Of a DNA stretch of 57,221 nucleotides, positions 1 through 6,953 are shown in pieces. The stretch is from an uncultured Oscillibacter sp. (GTDB lineage Bacteria; Bacillota; Clostridia; Oscillospirales; Oscillospiraceae). Made by a program: the position numbers and the translations under genes. The notes below the pieces were generated by a model, which worked only from the letters and a program-made list of their open reading frames with translations, did not search any database and was not told where the DNA came from. Each line of letters starts with the position of its first letter. Position 1 is the stretch's first letter. The stretch is from positions 1 to 57,221 of the forward strand of contig CAJUJW010000008.1 in the NCBI GenBank assembly GCA_910586735.1, in the 5' to 3' direction.

Positions 1-398
1 ACATGAGCTTTTCCGGCCTCAAGACGGCGGTGGTGAACCTGGCCCACCACGCCCGGCAGGTGGGGGAGCCCCTGGACCGGGGGGCCCTGGCCCGGGACTT
101 CTCCCAGGCCGTCAGCGACGCCCTGGTTCCCCGGACCATGGAGGCGGCCCGGCTGGCCGGGCGGAAAACCATCGTGGCGGCCGGCGGCGTGGCGGCGAAT
201 TCGATTATCCGGGCGGACCTGGAGCGGGCCTGCCGGGAGGAGGGCCGCAAGCTCTACCTGCCGCCCCTGCGCCTCTGCGGGGACAACGGGGCCATGATCG
301 CCGCCCAGGGCTACTATGAATACCTGGCGGGCCATACGGCGGGGATGGAGCTGAACGCCTACGCCACCCTGGACATCTCTGAACAGAGTGGGGAGTGA
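1..398 (+). CDS. tsaD: tRNA N6-threonylcarbamoyladenosine biosynthesis protein TsaD, C-terminal part
   Basis: The 5' end lies outside the window; the reading frame is open from the first bases. TsaD transfers the threonylcarbamoyl group to A37 of ANN-decoding tRNAs, in the cytoplasm, together with TsaB and TsaE. The visible part holds the family motifs SFSGLKTAV near the start, GGVAANSIIR in the middle and CGDNGAMIA near the end, which belong to the ASKHA-fold nucleotide and metal site. About 130 residues are present, roughly the last 40% of the usual 330-350. The final codons merge into a run of heptad-like GAGTGG repeats (see the repeat at 386-448), so the last residues (EQSGE) may have been added by the repeat. 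Confidence 0.93.
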   Translation, partial: MSFSGLKTAVVNLAHHARQVGEPLDRGALARDFSQAVSDALVPRTMEAARLAGRKTIVAAGGVAANSIIRADLERACREEGRKLYLPPLRLCGDNGAMIAAQGYYEYLAGHTAGMELNAYATLDISEQSGE

Positions 399-448
399 AG
401 AGTGGAGAGTGGAGATTCTCCCCATACGGAATCTCCACTCTCCACTCT
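386..448. repeat. Heptad-patterned array forming a perfect inverted repeat between convergent genes
   Basis: Seven-base units close to GAGTGGA run out of the 3' end of tsaD. Bases 399-417 are a perfect reverse complement of 430-448 (19 of 19), with a 12-base loop. The palindrome exactly fills the gap between the tsaD stop (396-398) and the facing alkyltransferase gene, whose stop codon begins at 448. It probably acts as a bidirectional transcript end, although there is no strong T-run. A similarly built array lies at 13776-13874. Confidence 0.75.
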
Positions 449-771
449 CAACGCTCCGCTCTCTTTTCCTGCCATTGGCACCGCTCCAGGTCCACGGTCC
501 CGTCGGGCCGGAAGAGCACGCCCTCCGCTTCCAGCAGGGTCCGCTGGGTTCCGGGGGCGTGTACGTCGAAAGCGGCCTTTGTGCCGCCGAAGCAGTCCAC
601 CACCCGGTGACAGGGGACAGAGGGGTCCCGGCAGGACGCCGCGGCGTAGCCCGCCAGCCGGGCACTGCGGGGCATCCCCGCCAGGCGGGCGATCTGACCG
701 TAGGTAGCTACCTTCCCGGCGGGAATCCGGCGCATGATGTCCAGGAAAGCGGCAAAGGTCCCGCCGCTCAC
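448..771 (-). CDS. MGMT-family alkyltransferase domain protein (Ogt C-terminal domain only)
   Basis: A 107-residue protein made only of the DNA-binding/active-site domain of O6-alkylguanine-DNA alkyltransferases. It has the helix-turn-helix region (AGKVATYGQIARLAG, residues 18-32) and a PCHRV box with the acceptor cysteine at residue 54. Full-length Ogt is about 165 residues, so the N-terminal domain is missing. Alkyltransferase-like (ATL) proteins have the same size but replace this Cys, usually with Trp; here the Cys is kept, so a transferase reaction remains possible. The start overlaps the stop of the upstream nitrilase-family gene by 4 bases (ATGA), implying translational coupling. I infer DNA alkylation repair or damage sensing. 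Confidence 0.85.
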   Translation of the reverse strand: MSGGTFAAFLDIMRRIPAGKVATYGQIARLAGMPRSARLAGYAAASCRDPSVPCHRVVDCFGGTKAAFDVHAPGTQRTLLEAEGVLFRPDGTVDLERCQWQEKRAER

Positions 772-1583
772 CGTTCCCGGACCTCGTACAGGTCCGTCCG
801 CCGGGCGGAGAGGATAGGAAGCTGGGCGCGGACCGCCTCAATACAGGACAGGTCCAGGCCGGCGTACAGCGCGGTCTCCTCCGCCCCGGCCCGGCAGAGC
901 ACCGTTCCCCAGGGGTCCACGGCGATGGAGTTGCCGTAGGACACGTAGGAGGCCCCCTCGTCCCTGGCGGGGGCCGCGCCCAGGGTGAAGCACTGGTTGT
1001 CCACCGCCCGCTGGCGGAACAGCAGTTCCCAGTGGGCGGGCCCGGTGGTCATGTTGAAGGCGGCGGGGACGAAGACGCATTTGGCCCCTCGCAGGCACAT
1101 GCACCGGATCAGTTCCTCAAACCGGAGGTCGAAGCAGATACACAGACCCATCAGGCCGGATTCCGTCTCGAAGGTGGTGACGGCGTTTCCGGGGGAGAGA
1201 ACGTCGGACTCTTTGAAGCGCTGGCCCCCCTCCACGTCGATGTCGAAGAGGTGGGCCTTCCGGTGCCGGGCCAGGAGCTGGCCCCTCCGGCCGTAGACAA
1301 AGCTGGTGTTGTAAACTCGGTCCCCCTCCAGCTCGGGGAGGGACCCGCCCACCACGTACAGCTCCAATTCCGCCGCCAGGGCGGAGAGGGCGGACTGGGC
1401 CTGGCCCCCGGCCTCCTCGCCGTAGGCGCGGAAGCAGGCGTTGTCATAGGGGCAGCAGAACATCTCCGGCAGCACGGCGATGTCCGCCCCCCGGGTCTTG
1501 GCCTCCCGGAGCTTCCGGCAGGCGGCGGCGATGTTCTCCCCCTTGTCCCGGGTGACCCGCATTTGTATCAGCGCGGCGCGCAT
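768..1583 (-). CDS. Carbon-nitrogen hydrolase (nitrilase superfamily, Nit2/omega-amidase-like)
   Basis: A 271-residue cytoplasmic hydrolase with the full Glu-Lys-Cys triad: E40 in VLPEMF, K109 in HRKAHLFDID and C150 in CICFDLRF. The HLFDID stretch after the Lys and the overall length fit Nit2-type omega-amidases, which deaminate alpha-ketoglutaramate and related omega-amides. Substrate assignment is inference. I chose the ATG at 1583 rather than the one seven codons upstream because GGGAGGG lies 8 bases before it. It is translated with the downstream alkyltransferase gene (4-base overlap). Its promoter is half of the symmetric divergent promoter at 1617-1646. Confidence 0.88.
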   Translation of the reverse strand: MRAALIQMRVTRDKGENIAAACRKLREAKTRGADIAVLPEMFCCPYDNACFRAYGEEAGGQAQSALSALAAELELYVVGGSLPELEGDRVYNTSFVYGRRGQLLARHRKAHLFDIDVEGGQRFKESDVLSPGNAVTTFETESGLMGLCICFDLRFEELIRCMCLRGAKCVFVPAAFNMTTGPAHWELLFRQRAVDNQCFTLGAAPARDEGASYVSYGNSIAVDPWGTVLCRAGAEETALYAGLDLSCIEAVRAQLPILSARRTDLYEVRER

Positions 1584-1616
1584 AGGCAAACCCTCCCGTT
1601 TCATTTAGATAAATGG

Positions 1617-1646
1617 ATTGTATCATAGGCCGGACCGTGATACAAT
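1617..1646. promoter_or_regulatory. Symmetric divergent promoter built from one palindrome
   Basis: ATTGTATCA (1617-1625) is repeated inverted as TGATACAAT (1638-1646). On the + strand TTGTAT (1618-1623) and TACAAT (1641-1646) are 17 bases apart. On the - strand the same motifs, TTGTAT (1645-1640) and TACAAT (1622-1617), are also 17 apart. Each arm is therefore the -35 of one promoter and the -10 of the other, serving the yjbQ-type gene (+) and the nitrilase gene (-). The two polymerases could not bind at once. Confidence 0.7.
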
Positions 1647-1674
1647 ACGGAAAACGGACGGAGGAGGCCACAGC

Positions 1675-2127
1675 ATGGCAGTCTATACGGAACAGAAAAC
1701 CTATCACACCAGGGCTCATATGGGCATGATCGACGTAACGGAGGACTTTCAGAAGGCAGTGACGGCGGCGTGCCGGGAGAAGGGCATTTCCGCCGGAATT
1801 GTCACGGGCTTCACCACCGGCGGCGTGGCGGGGCTGACCACCCTGGAGTTTGAGCCGGGGGTGGTGAACCACGATTTGAAGGCGGCCCTGGACGTGTTCT
1901 CCCCTTACCTGGACGAAGAGGGCCATGTGGTGCCCTACCGGCACCACGAGACCTGGCACGACGACAACGGCTCCTCCCACATCAAGGCGGCGCTGCTGTC
2001 CCCCTTCATCACCGTGCCCTTTGTGGACGGGAAGCTCACCCTGGGGCCCTGGCAGAACCTGACCCTGGTGGAGTGCGACACCAGGGACCGGGTCCGGGAC
2101 ATCGTATTCCAGGTCATGGGGGAGTGA
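1675..2127 (+). CDS. YjbQ/UPF0047 family protein
   Basis: A 150-residue protein of the secondary thiamine-phosphate synthase/YjbQ family. Visible family features are the GIVTGFTTGG segment, VVNHDLKAAL, and the histidine-rich HHETWHDDNGSSHIKAALL, followed by a C-terminal GPWQNLTLVECD. These conserved His/Asp residues are thought to form a metal or phosphate site. The in vivo role is uncertain; thiamine-phosphate synthase activity was reported only as a weak side activity for E. coli YjbQ. The start was set at 1675 because GAGGAGG lies 7 bases upstream; an earlier in-frame start has no ribosome site and would lie inside the promoter. Confidence 0.88.
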   Translation: MAVYTEQKTYHTRAHMGMIDVTEDFQKAVTAACREKGISAGIVTGFTTGGVAGLTTLEFEPGVVNHDLKAALDVFSPYLDEEGHVVPYRHHETWHDDNGSSHIKAALLSPFITVPFVDGKLTLGPWQNLTLVECDTRDRVRDIVFQVMGE

Positions 2128-2131
2128 GGCC

Positions 2132-2338
2132 ATGGGACTGGTGCTGGGCCTGGGGCTGATGACCGCTCTGGGATGCGGCGCGCTGGCCGGATTCTGCTTC
2201 AAGGAGGCCCGGCGGCTGCGGGACCAGGGTTACGGGCTCCAGGCGGCGTGCTTCGGGGCGGGGGCGGCGGTGTGCGCTGTCTTGACTCTGGGCGGGGCCT
2301 GGATGGCCTGGAGTATCATTGATGGATTTATTCTGTAG
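2132..2338 (+). CDS. Small two-helix membrane protein, unrecognised
   Basis: A 68-residue protein that begins 4 bases after the yjbQ-type stop and is probably cotranscribed with it. It has two hydrophobic segments (about residues 2-21 and 38-60) separated by a charged turn, FKEARRLRDQGYG. I recognise no family. A ribosome site (GGAGTGAGG) lies inside the end of the preceding gene. It is followed directly by a hairpin at 2346-2375. Confidence 0.55.
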   Translation: MGLVLGLGLMTALGCGALAGFCFKEARRLRDQGYGLQAACFGAGAAVCAVLTLGGAWMAWSIIDGFIL

Positions 2339-2345
2339 AAAGAGA

Positions 2346-2375
2346 ACGGCGGCAGGGGAGGACCCTTGCCGCCGT
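2346..2375 (+). terminator. Probable Rho-independent terminator
   Basis: ACGGCGGCA (2346-2354) pairs with TGCCGCCGT (2367-2375) and GGG/CCC extends the stem inward. Only a short CTTAT follows, so the T-tract is weak. It ends the yjbQ-type operon. Confidence 0.6.
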
Positions 2376-2390
2376 CTTATATGCTGGGTA

Positions 2391-2532
2391 GGTTGCCGTC
2401 GTTTCGGCCTGGTCTATCGCCAGACTCTCAGAGCGGACCTAAAGCTCTTTTGGTTACTTTTACCCTCCGGGTATACGGGGCCTCTAAGCGGCAGAGCCGC
2501 CAAGAGGCCCCAAATCTCTCGAGAAAAGTAAC
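2391..2532. repeat. Dispersed intergenic repeat element, copy A
   Basis: Shares with copies at 39478 and 48072 a block of about 70 bp beginning GGTTGCCGTCG and ending AAAG.TCTTTTG, followed by an inverted pair: GTTACTTTT (2453-2461) and AAAAGTAAC (2524-2532). In this copy the 62-base loop carries its own hairpin (GGGGCCTCT ... AGAGGCCCC). The last base of the element is the first base of the TAG stop complement of the M56 gene. Confidence 0.8.
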
Positions 2533-5500
2533 TACCAGCCGGTGCCTACGCCGTCGCAGCGCCAGCCCTCGTCTGTGAGGTACATGTAGCCGCAGCGGCT
2601 GTATATCTGGGCCCCCTCGGGAGCGTCGCCGCCCTCGTAGGAACCGGTGTTGCCCGCCATCAGCCAGTGCAGCGCCTCGTCGTTTTCGGGGACGAACACT
2701 GTGGAATAGGCGAAGGCGAAGCGCTCATGACCCTTGGTGTTCTCCGGGTAAAAGCTCTCCAGCTCTTCCCCCGTCAGCTCGTCCAGCCAGTCCGGGAACC
2801 AGATGTCCTGGTTCCGCACGTAGGTACAGGCGAATTTGCTGCCGGGGGTGAGCTCCAGCTTGGTTTTCTCGTTGGCGTCCGCCCAGGCTTGGACGATTTC
2901 CTCCTGGCTCAGGTCCCGGTCATAGACACGGATGACGGGGGACAGGGCCGTCAACTCCGCCTCGTCGTACCAGAGGCGCATGGTGTCGAAAATCTTGATG
3001 GTGGTGACCCACTCCGGGTTGCCGTTGGGTTCCGCCCGCAGCCAGACGGACTCCCGCCGGTTGCTGATCAGGACCAGATCGCTGCCCGGCCAGAAACGGA
3101 AGCTCAGGTCCCCGCCGGGGCTCATGAGCAGAAGGGATTCGGCGGGCATGTCGCCGGGGTCCCCGGCAAAGCTCCAGTCGTAATCGGAGACGAGGCTATG
3201 GGCCCAGCTGGGCCCGTTCCAGTCCTGGGGGTCCACGTCGTACCGCCCGCCGCCCTCCGGGACCAGCAGGTTCATGTTGACGGTGTCCGCCTCCATGAGA
3301 CGGTCCAGCTCCAGTTGGACCAGGGCCTCAGCGGTGGCGGCGGCGGTTTCCGCCTGGAGTTCGGCGGTCCCCAGGGGAACACGCGCGAGCCGGTGGGGAA
3401 GCTGTTCCGCCGTGGGCCAGGGGGTCTGCCGCATGGAGAACTGATAGGTGAGTTCCGAGCTGAACCGGTCCGGGGAATCGTCCCGGAAGACCAGGAAGAG
3501 GGCCTCCGGGTAGCAGGGGTCCACCCAGTGGTCCGGGCTTTCCAGGGCCTGGGACGGCTGGACCTCCGGCGCGTGGAACTCGTAGAGGACGCGGTAGACC
3601 GGGAAGGCCTCCCCCGCCAGCTCCAGCGTCCGGGGCCCGTCGAACCAGGTGACGCGCCAGTCGTCATAGGGCTCTCCTGCGGCCTCAAACTCCTTCTGTA
3701 CCTCCTCCCGGGCGGTGTCGATGACGGCGTGGGGGAGGTCCGGCCAGTTGAGGACGTGGCTGGAGAAATTCCGCTGGTCGTTGTAGACCAGGAAGCTGTC
3801 CCCTTTGAAATACAGCGTCCGGGAGTCGGCGCCGGAGAGAACGCCGGCGGTGAGGTTGGCGGGGCGGCGGGCCTGGAAGCACAGCCCGCCGTTCTCCCAG
3901 CTCTCGTAAAAGAAGTCCGTGCCGGCGGTCCAATAGGGGCTCAGAATTTGATCAAGGTCCACCTGATAGTGCCGGTCTCCCCGGCGGAAGTAGAGCTCAT
4001 AGGGCCCCATGAAGGGGAGGGAGGCCAGCTCGTCCACGCCGTCGCCGTCCAGGTCGGCCCGCTGGGGATTGTCCTTCACCCGGGCCAGGAGGACGGGCCA
4101 GCCCTCCTCGTTCAGATAGTAGTATTCGTTGGTCAGGGTCCGGTATTCATCGTTGGCGTTGTAGGTGATGCAGAAGCCGTCGTGGCCCAGGAGGTTGCGG
4201 AAAAGGGAGGCGCTGTACTTCCCGCCCGCGCCGGGGCGGAAAGACCAGAAGGGCTTGGGGAAAGAGCTCCTGGCCCAGTGCTGGACCCCTGCGAAGACTT
4301 CGCCGCCCTGAGAAGGGTCAGGCTCTCCCGTGAAAAACATCAGTCCGTAGTCCCCCAGGACGTGGTCCGGGTCCTCCAGCCCCCCCAGCATCTGCTGGGA
4401 ACCGTAGGGAAAGGGCAGCTCCTCCGCCGCCTGGGGCTCGTAGGGCTCCAGGCCGTCCAGGGGGATGGTGACGGCGGCGTCCCAGTCGGGCTGGGCCACT
4501 TGTTTCAGGCTCTCGCAGGAGAGAACGGCCTCCTGGATGCGGCTGATCACCTGGTTCATCAGGGACATGCCGGTGGTCTCGCCCCGCTTCAGCTCCGGGG
4601 CCCAGTCGGGGCGGCTGACGGCGTATTCATATTGACCGTCGCTGCCGAGGATTTCCACGTTTCGGGGCAGGTAGTTCGTCTCCGGCTCCAGCCGGTAGAG
4701 GGAGCAGAGCCAGCCCAGGGGGTCCGACAGGCTGGAGGACACCACCACAAGAGACCCCCAGTAGACCCGGAGGAGCTCGCCGTCCTCCAGATTGAAATAC
4801 TCCGGGGAGTTCTCCGGGGTGTAGACGATCAGCTTGGACATGATGTCGGCCTTCGGCCCGCCATAGTTTTCCAGCTCCTCCGCCAGGACGGCGACGGCCT
4901 CGTCCACGTCACTGAAATGGTCCGGCTCCTTGGCCCCGGTGAAGGTGACGGCGCACAGCAGCGCCGCCAGGGCCACGGCGGCGAAGAGGGCCCGGCCCAG
5001 ATAGACCGGGTTCTCCGCCACGCGGGTGATCCGGTCCTTGAGCTGGCGCTTCCCCGCCGTCATGGTGGTGGCGGAGAGCAGGGGATTAGCCGGGACCCTC
5101 CGCACGGGGATGAGGGAGAGGAGCGTCCGGCCATAGGGCACCCGCTCCGCCTCCCCCAGGCGCCGGAGGGCCCCCTCGTCACAGGCCAGCTCACAGTCCG
5201 TCCGGGAGGCCAGGGCCGCCCACCAGACCAGGGGGTCGAACCAGTAGACCGCCAGGCACACCGCCCGGAGCAGGGACCAGAGGGGATCCCAGTGCCGGGC
5301 GTGGGTCTCCTCGTGGGCCAGGACGTGCCGGAGGCTGTCCGGGCTCTGGAGGGCGGCGGGGGTCAGATAGACGGCGGGCCGGAACAGCCCGAAGAGGCAG
5401 GGGGAGGGAAGGCCGCTCTCCACCAGATAGACGGGGAGGGAGAAGCCCTCCACGGGACAGGGCTTCCGGGCCCCGCGCAGCTTCCGCCAGAACAGCAGAT

Positions 5501-5957
5501 TGGAGAGGACCAGCCAGCAGGCCATGACGGCCATGCCGCCGTACCAGATAGGGGGCAGGAGGTCCGAGAGGAGAATCTGCGTCTTGTAGTTCTCCGTAAT
5601 TTTCACTTCGTTTCCCTGGGCGTCCCGGTCCAGGAAGGTCCGGGAATTGTCCGGCGTGGCGGGGCCCACGGCCGCCTTGGGCGTGTTGGGAACGCCCCAG
5701 ACGTAGCCCCCGTCCGTCCGGCCGACCGTCGCACGGTCCGGCGTAATGTACAGGGCTTCCACCCGGTCCGCCGCCGGTTTCGCCGCCGTCAGCAGGCTGA
5801 AATCCGCCGCCGGGAGGTTCACCGGGAGGAGCAGACGCAGCAGGACCAGGCCCCAGAGGGCGTACTGGGCCCGTCGGGACAGGGTCCGCCGGAACAGCCG
5901 CCGGAGGGCCAGCAGGGCCAGAATCAGGGCCGAGGAGGTCAGCAGGATTTCCCTCAT
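2532..5957 (-). CDS. M56 (BlaR1/MecR1-type) sensor metallopeptidase with very long extracellular region
   Basis: A 1141-residue membrane protein. Helices lie at about residues 3-20, 32-48 and 138-157. The zinc peptidase core has HEETH at 215-219 and ELACDEG around 256-262, and a last helix at 322-340 precedes some 800 extracellular residues. BlaR1 and MecR1 total about 600 residues with a penicillin-binding sensor domain; here I see no SxxK/KTG sensor. Instead there are acidic, Trp/Tyr-rich segments and a DLDGDGVDELA calcium-loop-like motif near residue 638. By family, ligand sensing would activate the peptidase to cleave the BlaI-type repressor encoded just upstream. The ATG at 5957 overlaps the repressor stop by 4 bases. 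A longer open frame continues upstream but runs inside the repressor gene. The ligand is unknown. Confidence 0.88.
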   Translation of the reverse strand: MREILLTSSALILALLALRRLFRRTLSRRAQYALWGLVLLRLLLPVNLPAADFSLLTAAKPAADRVEALYITPDRATVGRTDGGYVWGVPNTPKAAVGPATPDNSRTFLDRDAQGNEVKITENYKTQILLSDLLPPIWYGGMAVMACWLVLSNLLFWRKLRGARKPCPVEGFSLPVYLVESGLPSPCLFGLFRPAVYLTPAALQSPDSLRHVLAHEETHARHWDPLWSLLRAVCLAVYWFDPLVWWAALASRTDCELACDEGALRRLGEAERVPYGRTLLSLIPVRRVPANPLLSATTMTAGKRQLKDRITRVAENPVYLGRALFAAVALAALLCAVTFTGAKEPDHFSDVDEAVAVLAEELENYGGPKADIMSKLIVYTPENSPEYFNLEDGELLRVYWGSLVVVSSSLSDPLGWLCSLYRLEPETNYLPRNVEILGSDGQYEYAVSRPDWAPELKRGETTGMSLMNQVISRIQEAVLSCESLKQVAQPDWDAAVTIPLDGLEPYEPQAAEELPFPYGSQQMLGGLEDPDHVLGDYGLMFFTGEPDPSQGGEVFAGVQHWARSSFPKPFWSFRPGAGGKYSASLFRNLLGHDGFCITYNANDEYRTLTNEYYYLNEEGWPVLLARVKDNPQRADLDGDGVDELASLPFMGPYELYFRRGDRHYQVDLDQILSPYWTAGTDFFYESWENGGLCFQARRPANLTAGVLSGADSRTLYFKGDSFLVYNDQRNFSSHVLNWPDLPHAVIDTAREEVQKEFEAAGEPYDDWRVTWFDGPRTLELAGEAFPVYRVLYEFHAPEVQPSQALESPDHWVDPCYPEALFLVFRDDSPDRFSSELTYQFSMRQTPWPTAEQLPHRLARVPLGTAELQAETAAATAEALVQLELDRLMEADTVNMNLLVPEGGGRYDVDPQDWNGPSWAHSLVSDYDWSFAGDPGDMPAESLLLMSPGGDLSFRFWPGSDLVLISNRRESVWLRAEPNGNPEWVTTIKIFDTMRLWYDEAELTALSPVIRVYDRDLSQEEIVQAWADANEKTKLELTPGSKFACTYVRNQDIWFPDWLDELTGEELESFYPENTKGHERFAFAYSTVFVPENDEALHWLMAGNTGSYEGGDAPEGAQIYSRCGYMYLTDEGWRCDGVGTGW

Positions 5958-6331
5958 GATTCCGCACCCCCCGCCTTGTCCAGAATGGCCGACAGCTCGG
6001 CGATGTCCGACTCGGACAGCTGGCGGCTCTCCACCATGGCGCTCATCATCAGCCCCAGGCTGCCGCCGTAGACCCTGGAGAGGAAGCTCTCCGTCTCGTC
6101 CCGGGCGGCGTCCTCCCGCCGGAGGGCGGGGTAATACCGCTTGGCCCTGCCGCCCTCCTCGTGCCGGACGGCCCCCTTGGCCTCCAGCCGGGAGAGCATG
6201 GTGATGACGGTGTTTTTGCTCCAGCCGGTCTCCTCCCGGAGAGCCGCCGTCAGCTCTGTGATGGTGCTGGGGGCGTGGTCCCACAGCCGCCGCATCAGCT
6301 TCCACTCGCTGTTGGAAAGTTCAATTTTCAT
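5954..6331 (-). CDS. BlaI/MecI/CopY-family transcriptional repressor
   Basis: A 125-residue winged-helix repressor: LSNSEWKLMRRLWDHAPSTITEL and GWSKNTVITMLSRLEAKG form the family DNA-binding domain (residues 5-55), followed by RRYYP-like KRYYPAL and a C-terminal dimerisation helix region. It binds as a dimer to TACA/TGTA-type dyads and is inactivated by proteolysis by its M56 partner. The gene precedes and overlaps that partner. A good site (AGGAGGT) lies 6 bases before the ATG. Two near-identical dyads overlap its promoter, so autoregulation is expected. Confidence 0.92.
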   Translation of the reverse strand: MKIELSNSEWKLMRRLWDHAPSTITELTAALREETGWSKNTVITMLSRLEAKGAVRHEEGGRAKRYYPALRREDAARDETESFLSRVYGGSLGLMMSAMVESRQLSESDIAELSAILDKAGGAES

Positions 6332-6350
6332 AAGCGCACCTCCTGGGATA

Positions 6351-6402
6351 GGTATACGGTTGTCTACCTAAAGCATAGCAGAGAGGTAGACGTTTGTCAA
6401 CC
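6351..6402 (-). promoter_or_regulatory. Promoter of the BlaI-type operon with two matching operators
   Basis: Read on the - strand: TTGACA (6400-6395), 17-base spacer, TATGCT (6377-6372). Operator 2, GGTAGACGTTTGTCAACC at 6385-6402, contains the -35. Operator 1, GGTATACGGTTGTCTACC at 6351-6368, covers the expected start point. The two 18-base dyads have identical architecture (7-base arms, 4-base centre), match at 15 of 18 positions, and their centres are 34 bases apart. Confidence 0.82.
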
Positions 6403-6425
6403 TCAAACTGGTTACAAAATGGAAA

Positions 6426-6451
6426 CGCCCGCCGTCGAGAGACGGCGGGCG
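6426..6451. terminator. Strong hairpin between divergent operons
   Basis: CGCCCGCCGTC (6426-6436) pairs fully with GACGGCGGGCG (6441-6451) around a GAGA loop, followed on the + strand by CTTTTG. It lies upstream of both divergent operons, so it ends no obvious gene. It may shield the sigma-F operon from readthrough. Confidence 0.55.
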
Positions 6452-6484
6452 CTTTTGCCACAGGCGGGGATGGAAGAATTTCCA

Positions 6485-6531
6485 CTTTTTGCCGAAATTT
6501 CCAGGCGCTCCTTATGGATTTCGACAAAAAG
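6485..6531. other. Imperfect inverted repeat upstream of the sigma-F operon
   Basis: CTTTTTGCCGAAAT (6485-6498) and ATTTCGACAAAAAG (6518-6531) match as inverted repeats at 13 of 14 positions with a 19-base centre, about 100 bases before spoIIAA. A regulator site or a leader hairpin is possible. I could not place a convincing sigma-H promoter. Confidence 0.4.
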
Positions 6532-6633
6532 CCATACCGGGACGTGCTATCATCTACTTGAAAGGCCCGTCCCCGGAGGGGAACGGGAGAAATTGGCGAG
6601 CCATGTATTATTTTGACAAAAGAGGGGAACAAT

Positions 6634-6939
6634 ATGGAGATCCAGGTAAAGAGCGCGGACCGGAACCTTCTGCTGGAGCTCAGCGGGGAGCTGGACCACC
6701 ACGGGGCCCGGACCGCCCTCCGGGAGCTGGAGGAGGCCCTGGACGCGGCCCTGCCCCGGAAGCTGGTGCTGGACATGTCCGGGGTGACCTTTATGGACAG
6801 TTCCGGCATCGCGGTGATCCTCCGGGCCCGGCAGAAAATGCAGCTTCTGGACGGCGGGATGCTGGTGCGGGGGGTGCCGCCCCAGGCCCGGCGGGTGCTG
6901 GACGCCGCCGGGGTCAGCCGTCTTGTGACGATCAAATAA
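6634..6939 (+). CDS. spoIIAA: Anti-sigma F factor antagonist SpoIIAA
   Basis: A 101-residue STAS-domain protein. The phosphorylation site is in FMDSSGIAVI, with the second Ser (residue 57) the expected target of SpoIIAB kinase. Unphosphorylated SpoIIAA binds SpoIIAB and frees sigma F in the forespore. It is first in the classic spoIIAA-spoIIAB-sigF operon. The start at 6634 has GAGGGGAAC just upstream; an in-frame ATG-like start 7 codons earlier (MTKEGNN) would cover this site. The C-terminus (SRLVTIK) is normal in length for the family. Confidence 0.93.
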   Translation: MEIQVKSADRNLLLELSGELDHHGARTALRELEEALDAALPRKLVLDMSGVTFMDSSGIAVILRARQKMQLLDGGMLVRGVPPQARRVLDAAGVSRLVTIK

Positions 6940-6953
6940 GGAGGTTTACATAT

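Noticed and set aside
2667..6071. A 1134-codon open frame on the + strand opposite the M56 gene
   Set aside because: It is antisense to a clear M56 peptidase, lacks any family motif and has the Gly/Val/Pro/Leu-rich make-up of GC-rich shadow frames.
6404..6633. Sigma-H promoter for spoIIAA
   Set aside because: GGAAGAAT near 6470 lacks a matching AGGA-type upstream element at the right spacing.
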